Positions 1-6,751 of a stretch of 11,258 nt of DNA are shown here, one piece after another. Position numbers and translations under genes: made by a program. The stretch covers positions 1 through 11,258 of the forward strand of contig CAJWQX010000074.1 in assembly GCA_913045265.1 (NCBI GenBank), given 5' to 3'. The DNA comes from UBA11889 sp002313255 (lineage in GTDB: Bacteria; Pseudomonadota; Gammaproteobacteria; Pseudomonadales; Azotimanducaceae). The number at the start of each line of letters is the position of its first letter. The first letter of the stretch is position 1. The notes below the pieces were generated by a model that was not told where the DNA came from, did not search any database, and saw nothing but the letters and a program-made list of their open reading frames with translations.

Positions 1-239
1 AACTGCAGGGCACGATCATCACCGCTTTTTGCTATCCGAATGATCCGCTCTTCCAGTTCGGCGAGTTTTACAAGCGGTTGAACGACAAGGGATTTGTGAT
101 CTACCCTGGCAAAGTGTCGGATATCGATTGCTTCCGCATCGGGAATATCGGGCATCTTTTTGAGTCTGACATTCTTGACCTGCTTACTGCAGTCCGGGAG
201 ACGTCCAGCGAGATGGGCATCGAGCTTCCGTGCAACTGA
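1..239 (+). CDS. phnW: 2-aminoethylphosphonate:pyruvate transaminase, C-terminal end (partial)
   Basis: The + strand reads open from the left edge to a TGA at 237-239, giving the last 78 residues of a protein whose start lies outside the window. The stretch GFVIYPGKVSDIDCFRIGNIG is the C-terminal signature of class V, PLP-dependent AEP:pyruvate transaminases (PhnW family). These enzymes interconvert phosphonoacetaldehyde plus an amino donor with AEP. The active-site lysine region is not in the window. The family serves both AEP breakdown and AEP synthesis; here it converges on PEP mutase and phosphonopyruvate decarboxylase genes with only 29 bp between stop codons, so a biosynthetic role as the third enzyme of AEP formation is likely. 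It sits on the opposite strand, so it must have its own promoter. Confidence 0.85.
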   Translation, partial: LQGTIITAFCYPNDPLFQFGEFYKRLNDKGFVIYPGKVSDIDCFRIGNIGHLFESDILDLLTAVRETSSEMGIELPCN

Positions 240-268
240 TTACGTCGGAGCCCAATGCATTTTCTGCG

Positions 269-1393
269 TCAGTGGGACAGGAACTCTGTGAAGGCCGTTT
301 TGTTTTCGATCGGTGAGGTTTTTGGTCTGCCTAGGTCGGTGCGTGCGCCCTTCTGGACCATGATCTCCAGGAGGGCCGGCCCCCGCGCGGAGCGAAGCTC
401 GGCTACCTTCCCAGCCAGATCGTTGTATTGCTCGACGCGCGACGCTTCAGTGTAACCGCACGCCTTGACGATTTCCGTGAATGAGACTCGTAGGCCCGCC
501 GTAGCCATGCCACCAACGGAATCGTGCACGCCATTGTTGAAGATGACATGCTTGAAGTTCACCAGACCAGCCGCGCCGATGATCGCGGCGCCGCCCATGT
601 GCATCAACATGGCTCCGTCGCCGTCCAGGCAATACACACTTCGATCGGGTTGGGCAAGGGCGATACCCATGGCGATTTGCGAAGCGTGTCCCATTGAACC
701 GACCGTCAGGAACTCCCGCTGGTGGCCCTGTCCAGTGCGATCGCGGTATTCGTAAAGTTCGCGCGATAATTTTCCCGTCGTGGAAACGATCGCATCGGTC
801 GTGCCCAACGCGGCAACGACAACTTCGACGGCCTGCTCACGAGTTAGCTGGAAGTCGCTCACAGCCTGAGCTGTCGACTTGTAAGGCTCGAACGTATCCT
901 TGCGGATCGTTAAGGCGACCGGTCGGCTTTCGGACGTCGCTATTGCCAGCAGTTCATTCACGCAACGCCGAGCCGCTTCGGGCTCTGGTGACAGGACACG
1001 CCAGGGAATGTCCATCGCTTCGAGCAAGCTGACGGTGACCTTGCCCTGCTTGACGTGCTGTGGTTCGTCTTTCGTGCTGGGCTCGCCTCGCCAGCCAATC
1101 AGCAGCAGCAGCGGAATGCTGTAGACGTCGTGATCGGCCAGGGAAAGCAGCGGGTTGATCGTGTTGCCCTGACCGGAGTTCTGCAAGTAAACAAGTGGCA
1201 CTTTCCCCGTGGCCAGATGGTATCCACACGCCAGAGCCACGGCGCCGCCTTCGTTGGCCGCAACAACATGTTTGTCACCGGTATGGTCGGCCAGGTAAAA
1301 GCAAAACGGCTTGAGCAGCGAATCCGGCACGCCCGTGTAGAAATCCACGCCGAGCGCCGCCAGCCAGTCGATGAAATCCTTACAACGAATCAC
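269..1393 (-). CDS. aepY: phosphonopyruvate decarboxylase (ThDP-dependent)
   Basis: 374 residues, full length for the family. The enzyme decarboxylates 3-phosphonopyruvate to phosphonoacetaldehyde, the irreversible step that pulls the unfavourable PEP mutase reaction forward. The N-terminal pyrimidine-binding domain contains the ThDP-activating glutamate in NEGGAVALACGYHLATG (Glu48) and the family sequence LQNSGQGN (residues 70-77). DEPQHVKQG (109-117) is typical of phosphonopyruvate decarboxylase rather than of other ThDP enzymes. The C-terminal domain has the ThDP/Mg motif GDGAML at 258-263 ending in NN at 286-287, followed by GVHDSVGG. The start is a GTG inside the 3' end of the PEP mutase gene (14-bp overlap), with no strong ribosome binding site of its own, so translational coupling is likely. 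It is the last gene of the minus-strand operon. Confidence 0.95.
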   Translation of the reverse strand: MIRCKDFIDWLAALGVDFYTGVPDSLLKPFCFYLADHTGDKHVVAANEGGAVALACGYHLATGKVPLVYLQNSGQGNTINPLLSLADHDVYSIPLLLLIGWRGEPSTKDEPQHVKQGKVTVSLLEAMDIPWRVLSPEPEAARRCVNELLAIATSESRPVALTIRKDTFEPYKSTAQAVSDFQLTREQAVEVVVAALGTTDAIVSTTGKLSRELYEYRDRTGQGHQREFLTVGSMGHASQIAMGIALAQPDRSVYCLDGDGAMLMHMGGAAIIGAAGLVNFKHVIFNNGVHDSVGGMATAGLRVSFTEIVKACGYTEASRVEQYNDLAGKVAELRSARGPALLEIMVQKGARTDLGRPKTSPIENKTAFTEFLSH

Positions 1394-2771
1394 GCGTACT
1401 TATGTCGTTGACCTGCACCCTCTTGGTGGACGCTTTCGCTGCGAGGCGGGGACCTCGAGCCAGTGACGGTTCCATCCCTCTTTCCGGAATCAGGCCGATG
1501 ATGTCTTTGATAGGCATGCAGCGGTCCTCGGCTTCGGCGGCGCGGCCGTTACGAAGAATGCTCCTAGCGACATCGACCATGGCCGGGTACGCGCTGCGCA
1601 AGAGTTGGTTGGCGTAGATCACGATACGAACACCTGCTTCAGCCAGTTCATCCTCGGTCGTGTTGGAATAGGTTGACGGCACCGTCACCAGAGGTACGCG
1701 ATCGTCGAACGTCGCATATTCCTTGCAGAACGCCAGCACTTCGTGGGCGGTCGACTCTTTGCTGTGGATCATGATGCCGTCAACACCGGCGTCGATGTAA
1801 GCCTGTGCGCGGGCCAACGCATCGTCCATGCCGGCTTTAAGAATCAGGCTCTCGATGCGAGCGATGATCATAAAGTCGTCGGTTACTTGCGCATGCTTCC
1901 CGCAGGTGACCTTGTGAGCGAAGTGCTCGATGTCATCCTGTATTTGTTCGACGTCGGTACCGAAGAGCGAGTTCTTCTTCAGCCCTATCTTATCTTCGAT
2001 GATGACGGCCGAGACACCGAGTCGCTCCAGCGTGCGGACCATGAATACGAAATGCTCGGCAAAGCCGCCAGTATCGCCGTCGTAGATGATGGGTTTGGTC
2101 GTTGTTTCGAGAATATCGCTGACGGTGTTCATGCGCGAGGTTATGTCTACGTACTCGATGTCGGGCTTAGCCTTGACGGCCGAATCGGTGAGGCTGCTCA
2201 TCCATATCCCGTCAAACTCCCGGACCCCGTTATCGCATTCGACGCGAGCGGTCTCGGCGATCAGCCCCGTCAGACCGCTATGCGCCTCGATAATGCGAAT
2301 CAGCGGGCTGACCTCCAGCATCCGCTTTAGCATACCCATGCGCATCTGCGGCGTGGTTCCCACTTCCCGAATAGCCCGGTTGAGTGATGTAGACGTGACA
2401 CCGGTTAAATACTGCGGCTCGATAAGTTCCCCACCCCACTGCTTAAGCGTATCGATGACGCGCTGGCGGGTTTCCCGGAGCACACCGGTGTTCCAGTCAT
2501 CGCGGTGCAGTACGTAGTCGGGTTTGATCTTCTTAAGGTTCGGTATGTAGTCGAGCGTTTCCTGAGGCACGACTTCTTTGACGCCGACGATGTTCTCCAT
2601 AACGACCTTGCGTTGCTCGTATTCCATGTAGGGCAGCCGCTGGTAGCCGGCGATAGCGTCGTCGGTCAGCAGACCGATCACCACTTCTCCCAGCGTCCTG
2701 GCCTCCTGGACGATGTTCACATGCCCTGGAGTGATTAGGTCGGCACTCATCGCGATATAGACTGTTTTCAT
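1380..2771 (-). CDS. aepX: phosphoenolpyruvate mutase with N-terminal nucleotidyltransferase-like domain
   Basis: 463 residues in two domains. Residues about 150-435 are PEP mutase of the isocitrate lyase superfamily, which makes the C-P bond by converting PEP to phosphonopyruvate. Visible are GIWMSSLTDS (188-197), the metal-site segment DGDTGG (231-236) and EDKIGLKKNS (259-268), an exact match to the EDKxxxxxNS signature that separates true PEP mutases from related lyases. Residues 1-135 are a TagD/GCT-like nucleotidyltransferase fold (ADLITPGH, 10-17; TSTSL, 126-130). This fusion is known from other AEP pathways, but here the expected HxGH motif reads TPGH, so the first catalytic His is a Thr. 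The domain may be inactive or structural. ATG start with GAGGA four bases upstream. A tail of about 35 residues after the barrel is rich in basic residues and looks unstructured. Confidence 0.95.
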   Translation of the reverse strand: MKTVYIAMSADLITPGHVNIVQEARTLGEVVIGLLTDDAIAGYQRLPYMEYEQRKVVMENIVGVKEVVPQETLDYIPNLKKIKPDYVLHRDDWNTGVLRETRQRVIDTLKQWGGELIEPQYLTGVTSTSLNRAIREVGTTPQMRMGMLKRMLEVSPLIRIIEAHSGLTGLIAETARVECDNGVREFDGIWMSSLTDSAVKAKPDIEYVDITSRMNTVSDILETTTKPIIYDGDTGGFAEHFVFMVRTLERLGVSAVIIEDKIGLKKNSLFGTDVEQIQDDIEHFAHKVTCGKHAQVTDDFMIIARIESLILKAGMDDALARAQAYIDAGVDGIMIHSKESTAHEVLAFCKEYATFDDRVPLVTVPSTYSNTTEDELAEAGVRIVIYANQLLRSAYPAMVDVARSILRNGRAAEAEDRCMPIKDIIGLIPERGMEPSLARGPRLAAKASTKRVQVNDISTRDSL

Positions 2772-2798
2772 GTAATCCTCAAATTCCTTCTTTCGTGA

Positions 2799-3518
2799 TT
2801 ATGCGTAGCTGCCGTTCTTTGTGGTCGTGTACCCCAAGGTAAGGCAGGCGGTCGCAGCCCCCATCCAGCAGGACCACAGCTCGTTAGAGGCTCTAAAATA
2901 TAGGTAGAGCCGCTGGTGCTCCTGCTCGATACGAAATCCCTCCTCAAACGACAACTCAAGAAGGTACTTCACGATCATCTTGTTTACATTCCTATGTCCC
3001 ACAATCAGCTGAATGCCTGGACCTGTCAAGTGCTCGTTCTGGCCAAAGAAGCGCTGCACACGGACGGCAGCGTCGTGCAACGTCTCGCCGTCCGGTAGAC
3101 GGTAGTGAACCTCGTCTCTGGAGAAATTCTGGTAATGCCGAGTCAACGCGGCCGTGGATTGCTGATCCTTCAGCTCACCCTCGAGAACGCCCAGTGCGAT
3201 TTCCTTCAGCAAGTCGCTGGAGACCACATTGGGTTGGCCGATGTTGGCCTCGGCGATGGGATGTGCCGTTTCCCGACAGCGCCGCAGAATACTGGAATGA
3301 ACTTGTAAGAGTGGCAGGTTCTTCAGAAGTCTGGCTACTTTCAGGGCCTGACAGCGCCCCCGGCTGTTGAGCGACGTGTCCTGCTGGCCCTGCAATCTTC
3401 TCTCGGCATTCCAGTCGGTTTCGCCGTGTCGGGCAACAATCAGGCAATGTGGGCCACGATCGTTTATGAATTCGGCGAGATCTGTTCCATCGGACACGAT
3501 ATGCTGAGTGGTACTCAT
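2799..3518 (-). CDS. histidine phosphatase family protein (phosphoglycerate mutase-like)
   Basis: 239 residues of the histidine phosphatase superfamily. The phosphohistidine motif ARHGETDWN has the nucleophile His31 and Arg30. RRCRETA (79-85) supplies the usual second arginine, E106 in KEIALGVLEG is the likely acid, and IVGHRNVN carries the second catalytic His175. There is no signal peptide or membrane segment, so it should be cytoplasmic. The start ATG overlaps the stop of the upstream CDP-alcohol phosphotransferase gene in an ATGA, with no clear ribosome binding site, so it is probably translationally coupled. Family members act on many phosphomonoesters (sugar phosphates, alpha-ribazole phosphate, lipid-pathway intermediates), so the substrate cannot be read from sequence. 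Context suggests it dephosphorylates an intermediate or acceptor in AEP conjugation; that is inference. Confidence 0.85.
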   Translation of the reverse strand: MSTTQHIVSDGTDLAEFINDRGPHCLIVARHGETDWNAERRLQGQQDTSLNSRGRCQALKVARLLKNLPLLQVHSSILRRCRETAHPIAEANIGQPNVVSSDLLKEIALGVLEGELKDQQSTAALTRHYQNFSRDEVHYRLPDGETLHDAAVRVQRFFGQNEHLTGPGIQLIVGHRNVNKMIVKYLLELSFEEGFRIEQEHQRLYLYFRASNELWSCWMGAATACLTLGYTTTKNGSYA

Positions 3519-4216
3519 GATTCGGTCGGATTTTCTGTGCTGAAATGCCGGTAAACCAATACGATTCGAAAGATGAAGTTAACGAACGCCGCTGCAGCCA
3601 GCATCCACATCAACCAGAGTAGAAAAATCCCTTCTCCGGTGACCTCGCTTACGACCAACCCGATCGACAACATAAGCAGACGACTATCGCTTCCCGAACA
3701 GAACAGGCCAAACAAGCGCTCGAGCCGACGCTTGGGATACCCCATCCCCCAGACCGAACGGAATTTTTCCGAGCTGGTCGTCAGCACGAAGACGCCTCCC
3801 AGAAGGGCGAAGCCCGCAATGAGCGCGCTCCCCGACTCCACTCGTGCGCCCAGAGAGAATGCGATCGCCCCCACCAGAAGTAGCTCGGTGACGCGATCGG
3901 TCAGCGTATCCAAGAAGTCTCCGATCCCGGACGGGCGGCCGCGAATTCGGGCGATCTCTCCGTCAACGCACGAAAAGATCCCGAACACCTGAATCAGCAT
4001 CGCGCACCACAACCAGTGATCCAGCAGCACTAGCATGGCGGCAGCTATGCCGAAGATCAGGTCGAGAGCGGTGGCCGCGTTGGGTGTTAAGGTGCGGGCA
4101 AGCCGAACCGCAATCCAGCCGGAAATGCGTCTTTGGACGTGATAGCAGAAGGGGCCGTCCGACTCCGGCTTTGCGAGCCTGGGGTACCTCCACCGATCAA
4201 CATCATTCGATATCAT
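3515..4216 (-). CDS. CDP-alcohol phosphotransferase (integral membrane), altered first Asp
   Basis: 233 residues. Enzymes of this family move a phospho-alcohol group from a CDP-linked donor to a hydroxyl acceptor in the membrane. The N-terminal RTLTPNAAT segment (41-49) is typical. The signature normally reads DxxDGxxAR-x8-GxxxDxxxD; here residues 82-107 give S-C-V-D-G-E-I-A-R ... G-D-F-L-D-T-L-T-D, so D85, D103 and D107 are present but the first Asp is Ser82. About six hydrophobic stretches fit the usual membrane topology. ATG start overlapping the previous gene by 14 bp, with GAGG about 9 bases upstream. Next to a CDP-AEP-forming enzyme, the natural donor would be CDP-AEP and the product a phosphonolipid. 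An inositol- or glycerol-type donor cannot be excluded. Confidence 0.85.
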   Translation of the reverse strand: MISNDVDRWRYPRLAKPESDGPFCYHVQRRISGWIAVRLARTLTPNAATALDLIFGIAAAMLVLLDHWLWCAMLIQVFGIFSCVDGEIARIRGRPSGIGDFLDTLTDRVTELLLVGAIAFSLGARVESGSALIAGFALLGGVFVLTTSSEKFRSVWGMGYPKRRLERLFGLFCSGSDSRLLMLSIGLVVSEVTGEGIFLLWLMWMLAAAAFVNFIFRIVLVYRHFSTENPTES

Positions 4217-5696
4217 TCTTGGTTACCTCACGAAGGGAGGGAAGCTGCTCAGCGGCGAGGTAGTTCAACACGGTCTGCAGGTTGAATTTGTCGTCGGGAA
4301 AGCCTGTGAGCTTGCCGCCTTTTCGATGGTCCCGGTATGGGAGTTGACAAACTTCCATCCAGTCATCAGACCCGAAATAGGTGTTTAGAATCTCCGTCGG
4401 GTTGTGCGGCACTCCGACAGGGATGCCGAGCAGGTCCACTTGGCCGAGGGGTAGAAAATCCTCCGGCTTGTACCGTACATCTTCGGGTGGGAGCACAATC
4501 AGTCCGTCCTCGTTGACTTCGTGCTCCCAGATTCCGATCCAAGGGAACCGAATATGAGGTTTACCTGGCACCATTGCACTGTCTTCACGGAAGATGCGGC
4601 ATCCCATTCTCTTGCCGTCTCGGACGTCGGGCTCAACGGCGTATCCCTTTTGCTCGAGTTCCGGCGCACATTGCGCCAGGAACGCATCGAAATCAAAAAC
4701 GACGATGTCCACATCATCATCCCAGGGAATGAAGTCGTTGTGCCGCAACTTCCCTAGTAGTGTGCCGAACATGATGCAGGCACGTATCCGATGTGCATTC
4801 ACCGATTCGAAGAAATCATGAATGTGGCGAATGATCAGGTCCCGCTCCTCGAAGAATCCGATCGTCTTGAACTTACTGAGGTTGATTTGCTGGTTGTCGT
4901 CCACCTGAACGACAGGATAAATCTCGTTTCGAGCACGGACGAGATGCGTTTCATCGTCAATCTCGCACCACACCAGATCCTCGACCGAGGGGCACGCTAT
5001 AGATACGGTACCCGCTACCGCCACCAAGCAATCAGTCTCGTAGTCCACATGGCGAGTTGTTCGGAAGCATTGCTCAGCCGCCTCTAGCATCACTGAATAA
5101 AGCGATCGGGAAATCTTGCAGATGCCAACCATCTCACCCGGTACCTCAGCACCCAAGCTTTCCCGGCTCTTTCCAATCGCGACCAGGCAGCCATCGCGCG
5201 TCTCCACAAAGCACTCATCACTAGTTTTCGACAAGCCAGCCAGCAATAGGACATTGTCGCTCGGATGTTCAAGGCATGTGATGAGGGCCCGGCGTTCATA
5301 AACGAGGTCAGACTCCAATAGCAGGAAGGCTTCGTCAACGCAGTCGCGGGCACAATACAGCGAGTACATGCTGCCCGAGTCGGCAAAGTGCGAGTTGTGG
5401 ACCAACTGCACCGTTTGGTGGTACCGGTCCTGTAACGGCTCATATTGTTCCGCGAGGTATCCGGTGACAATCACAATCCGGTCAATACCCACTGCCAGCA
5501 GTCGTAGAACGGATTCCTCGACAATCGTTTTCTCCCCCAGACACATGCAGCCCTTAGGCGTCAGCTTGCCCCGCTCCTTCAGGCGAACACCCATTCCGGC
5601 TGCGAGTATGATGGCCGTTCGAATGGCATCACCGGGGGATTGAAGCGTTTCATCAGTAACGTTGAGATTGTGACTAGTGGATATTCGTCTGATCAA
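4203..5696 (-). CDS. fused LicC/PntC-like cytidylyltransferase and LicD-like phosphotransferase
   Basis: 497 residues. Residues about 27-262 are a MobA/LicC-type nucleotidyltransferase: LAAGMGVRLK (31-40) with PK at 47-48 for nucleotide binding, SMYSL (109-113), the metal-binding-type ESDLVYE (128-134), GEMVGICKIS (187-196) and WCEIDDETHL (243-252). In AEP gene clusters this type is the phosphonate cytidylyltransferase PntC, making CDP-AEP from CTP and AEP. Residues about 283-480 are a LicD domain (FGTLLGKLRH, 310-319; FIPWDDDVD, 322-330), the family that moves phosphocholine from CDP-choline onto glycans. The fusion would therefore activate AEP and transfer it. The only start before the first motif is TTG at 5694-5696, with weak Shine-Dalgarno support (GGGAACGAG); an in-frame TAA lies just upstream. 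First gene of the operon. AEP specificity is inferred from the neighbouring genes. Confidence 0.9.
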   Translation of the reverse strand: MIRRISTSHNLNVTDETLQSPGDAIRTAIILAAGMGVRLKERGKLTPKGCMCLGEKTIVEESVLRLLAVGIDRIVIVTGYLAEQYEPLQDRYHQTVQLVHNSHFADSGSMYSLYCARDCVDEAFLLLESDLVYERRALITCLEHPSDNVLLLAGLSKTSDECFVETRDGCLVAIGKSRESLGAEVPGEMVGICKISRSLYSVMLEAAEQCFRTTRHVDYETDCLVAVAGTVSIACPSVEDLVWCEIDDETHLVRARNEIYPVVQVDDNQQINLSKFKTIGFFEERDLIIRHIHDFFESVNAHRIRACIMFGTLLGKLRHNDFIPWDDDVDIVVFDFDAFLAQCAPELEQKGYAVEPDVRDGKRMGCRIFREDSAMVPGKPHIRFPWIGIWEHEVNEDGLIVLPPEDVRYKPEDFLPLGQVDLLGIPVGVPHNPTEILNTYFGSDDWMEVCQLPYRDHRKGGKLTGFPDDKFNLQTVLNYLAAEQLPSLREVTKNDIE

Positions 5697-5727
5697 CTCG
5701 TTCCCGTTCGATTAGCACATTACTCAT
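5674..5727 (-). CDS. possible 17-codon leader peptide overlapping the PntC-LicD start
   Basis: An ATG at 5725-5727 opens a frame reading MSNVLIERERVDQTNIH before a TAG. It overlaps the TTG start of the fused cytidylyltransferase gene in another frame, ending about 20 bases inside it. Shine-Dalgarno support is weak (GAGTGA a few bases upstream). It could be a translated leader coupling ribosomes onto the weak TTG start, or chance. Expression is not shown by the sequence. Confidence 0.2.
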   Translation of the reverse strand: MSNVLIERERVDQTNIH

Positions 5728-5949
5728 GGAGATCACTCTGCCATGCCGCCGAGTCGCAAAGAGTCCGTTTGATTGCACTCAGCCGCGTTTGGTCACGAAT
5801 GGCTGGGGCGCGGTACGACGTGAACGTCTAGGTATCAGCCGGTCGGTGTAAGACAGACACTTATGATCAGAGAGTTCTAACGAAACGGATTATACCGCTT
5901 CTCTGGCGAGATGTAGAGCCGCTCAGCGTCGCGGAAGATGGGCCGGGGT
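5697..5949. other. intergenic leader region, no gene
   Basis: About 250 bases between the phosphonate operon and the sulfatase remnant. It holds the candidate promoter described separately and a short minus-strand reading frame (5674-5727) that overlaps the operon's first start. Open frames on the + strand show no recognisable protein. No tRNA, repeat or strong hairpin was seen. Confidence 0.5.
5889..5917 (-). promoter_or_regulatory. candidate sigma70-type promoter of the phosphonate operon
   Basis: On the minus strand a perfect TATAAT (5889-5894) is preceded by a 17-base spacer and TCTACA (5912-5917, four of six matches to TTGACA). Transcription would begin near 5882, leaving a leader of about 185 nt before the TTG start at 5696. 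It is the best promoter match upstream of the five-gene operon. No clear riboswitch or attenuator was seen in the leader. Confidence 0.5.
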
Positions 5950-6718
5950 GAGGCAGGGACGCTGGGCTCGTTCGGACTCTAGAGTGTTAGCTCTCTTAAG
6001 AAGGTGGGAGGTCGTTAGGGACATACAAGCAGTTGTACGGGTCGGGTGCGATCCACGGCGGGTGGGGTCGAAGCAACGAGAGATGCACGCACCGGCCGTG
6101 TCGATCTTTAATGCAATTCATCACTTGATCGACCATGAAATAGGTGTCATGAAGTTCGACCGGAATTGCCAGGGGAGCCGCTGCTGGTCAGCCATCCTCC
6201 CATTCAAGCTGCGCTTTCTTGGTCGTGTAAAGTTCATTTGAATCGATGGGTACGGGGTAACCTTTTCCCCGCAACCGCTCAGCCTAGGAGTGAGGTCCAG
6301 ACTCCAAAAGGTTGCCTAATTGAACGATTGGCACCATGCCTGGCAGAACCCCGTCCCAGGGCCTATGCCTTGGGTCGGCAGATATGCTTTCACACGGATC
6401 CAACGCCGTATCCGTATAACCAAAAAGCGTCGGGACGAAGCCTTGCGTACGCATTTCAATGGTTCAGTTGGTGTGCCGAGTTTCGAGTGGTGTCCCGTTA
6501 GCGCTGACACGATGATTTTGCAGGTATATTCCAGTGTGGATGCTGGCTCTGGAAGGCCCGCAGGGTGCTGCATTCGCGAAATGTTTTGTAAGTAACACGC
6601 CTTCTGCTGCTAGAGCATCTAAGTTCGGTGTTTGGACCATGTGTCCCAAGCACGATAAATATTCCGCGCGCCATTGATCTGCGGTAATGAAAAGAATGTT
6701 TTGGTCACGTGATGCTTA
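5950..6718 (-). pseudogene. decayed sulfatase / phosphonate monoester hydrolase-like gene (N-terminal half)
   Basis: One minus-strand frame can be read for about 235 residues as an alkaline-phosphatase-superfamily sulfatase. In order: NILFITADQW (metal-site start, from 6700), TPNLDALAAEGV, the nucleophile signature CGPSRASIHTG, NGTPLETRHTN, LFGYTDTALDP, PVELHDTYF, and VHLSLLRPHPPWIAP. It is broken by a TGA at 6464-6466, TAG at 6284-6286, TGA at 6188-6190 and TAA at 5996-5998. Near the last stop the match moves to another frame (RANTLESERAQ), showing a frameshift. There is no normal start codon after the TAA at 6716-6718, and the C-terminal half of a normal enzyme of about 500 residues is gone. 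The NGTPL..RHTN and GYTDT..DP pattern resembles the group that includes phosphonate monoester hydrolases, but the Cys-x-Pro-Ser-Arg core is also that of ordinary sulfatases. Not functional as it stands. Confidence 0.88.
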
Positions 6719-6751
6719 TAGAGACGAATCGGGTACGTTTTCAATCGGCAC

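Noticed and set aside
1743..2330. Long plus-strand open frame of 195 codons inside the PEP mutase gene
   Set aside because: It is antisense to a well-supported gene with exact catalytic motifs and resembles no protein.
5948..6595. Plus-strand reading frames across the sulfatase remnant
   Set aside because: They are antisense shadows with no recognisable protein; the minus strand explains the sequence.
6464..6649. Short intact minus-strand sulfatase-like gene of 61 residues
   Set aside because: Homology continues both upstream and downstream in the same frame through stops, so it is a fragment of a pseudogene.
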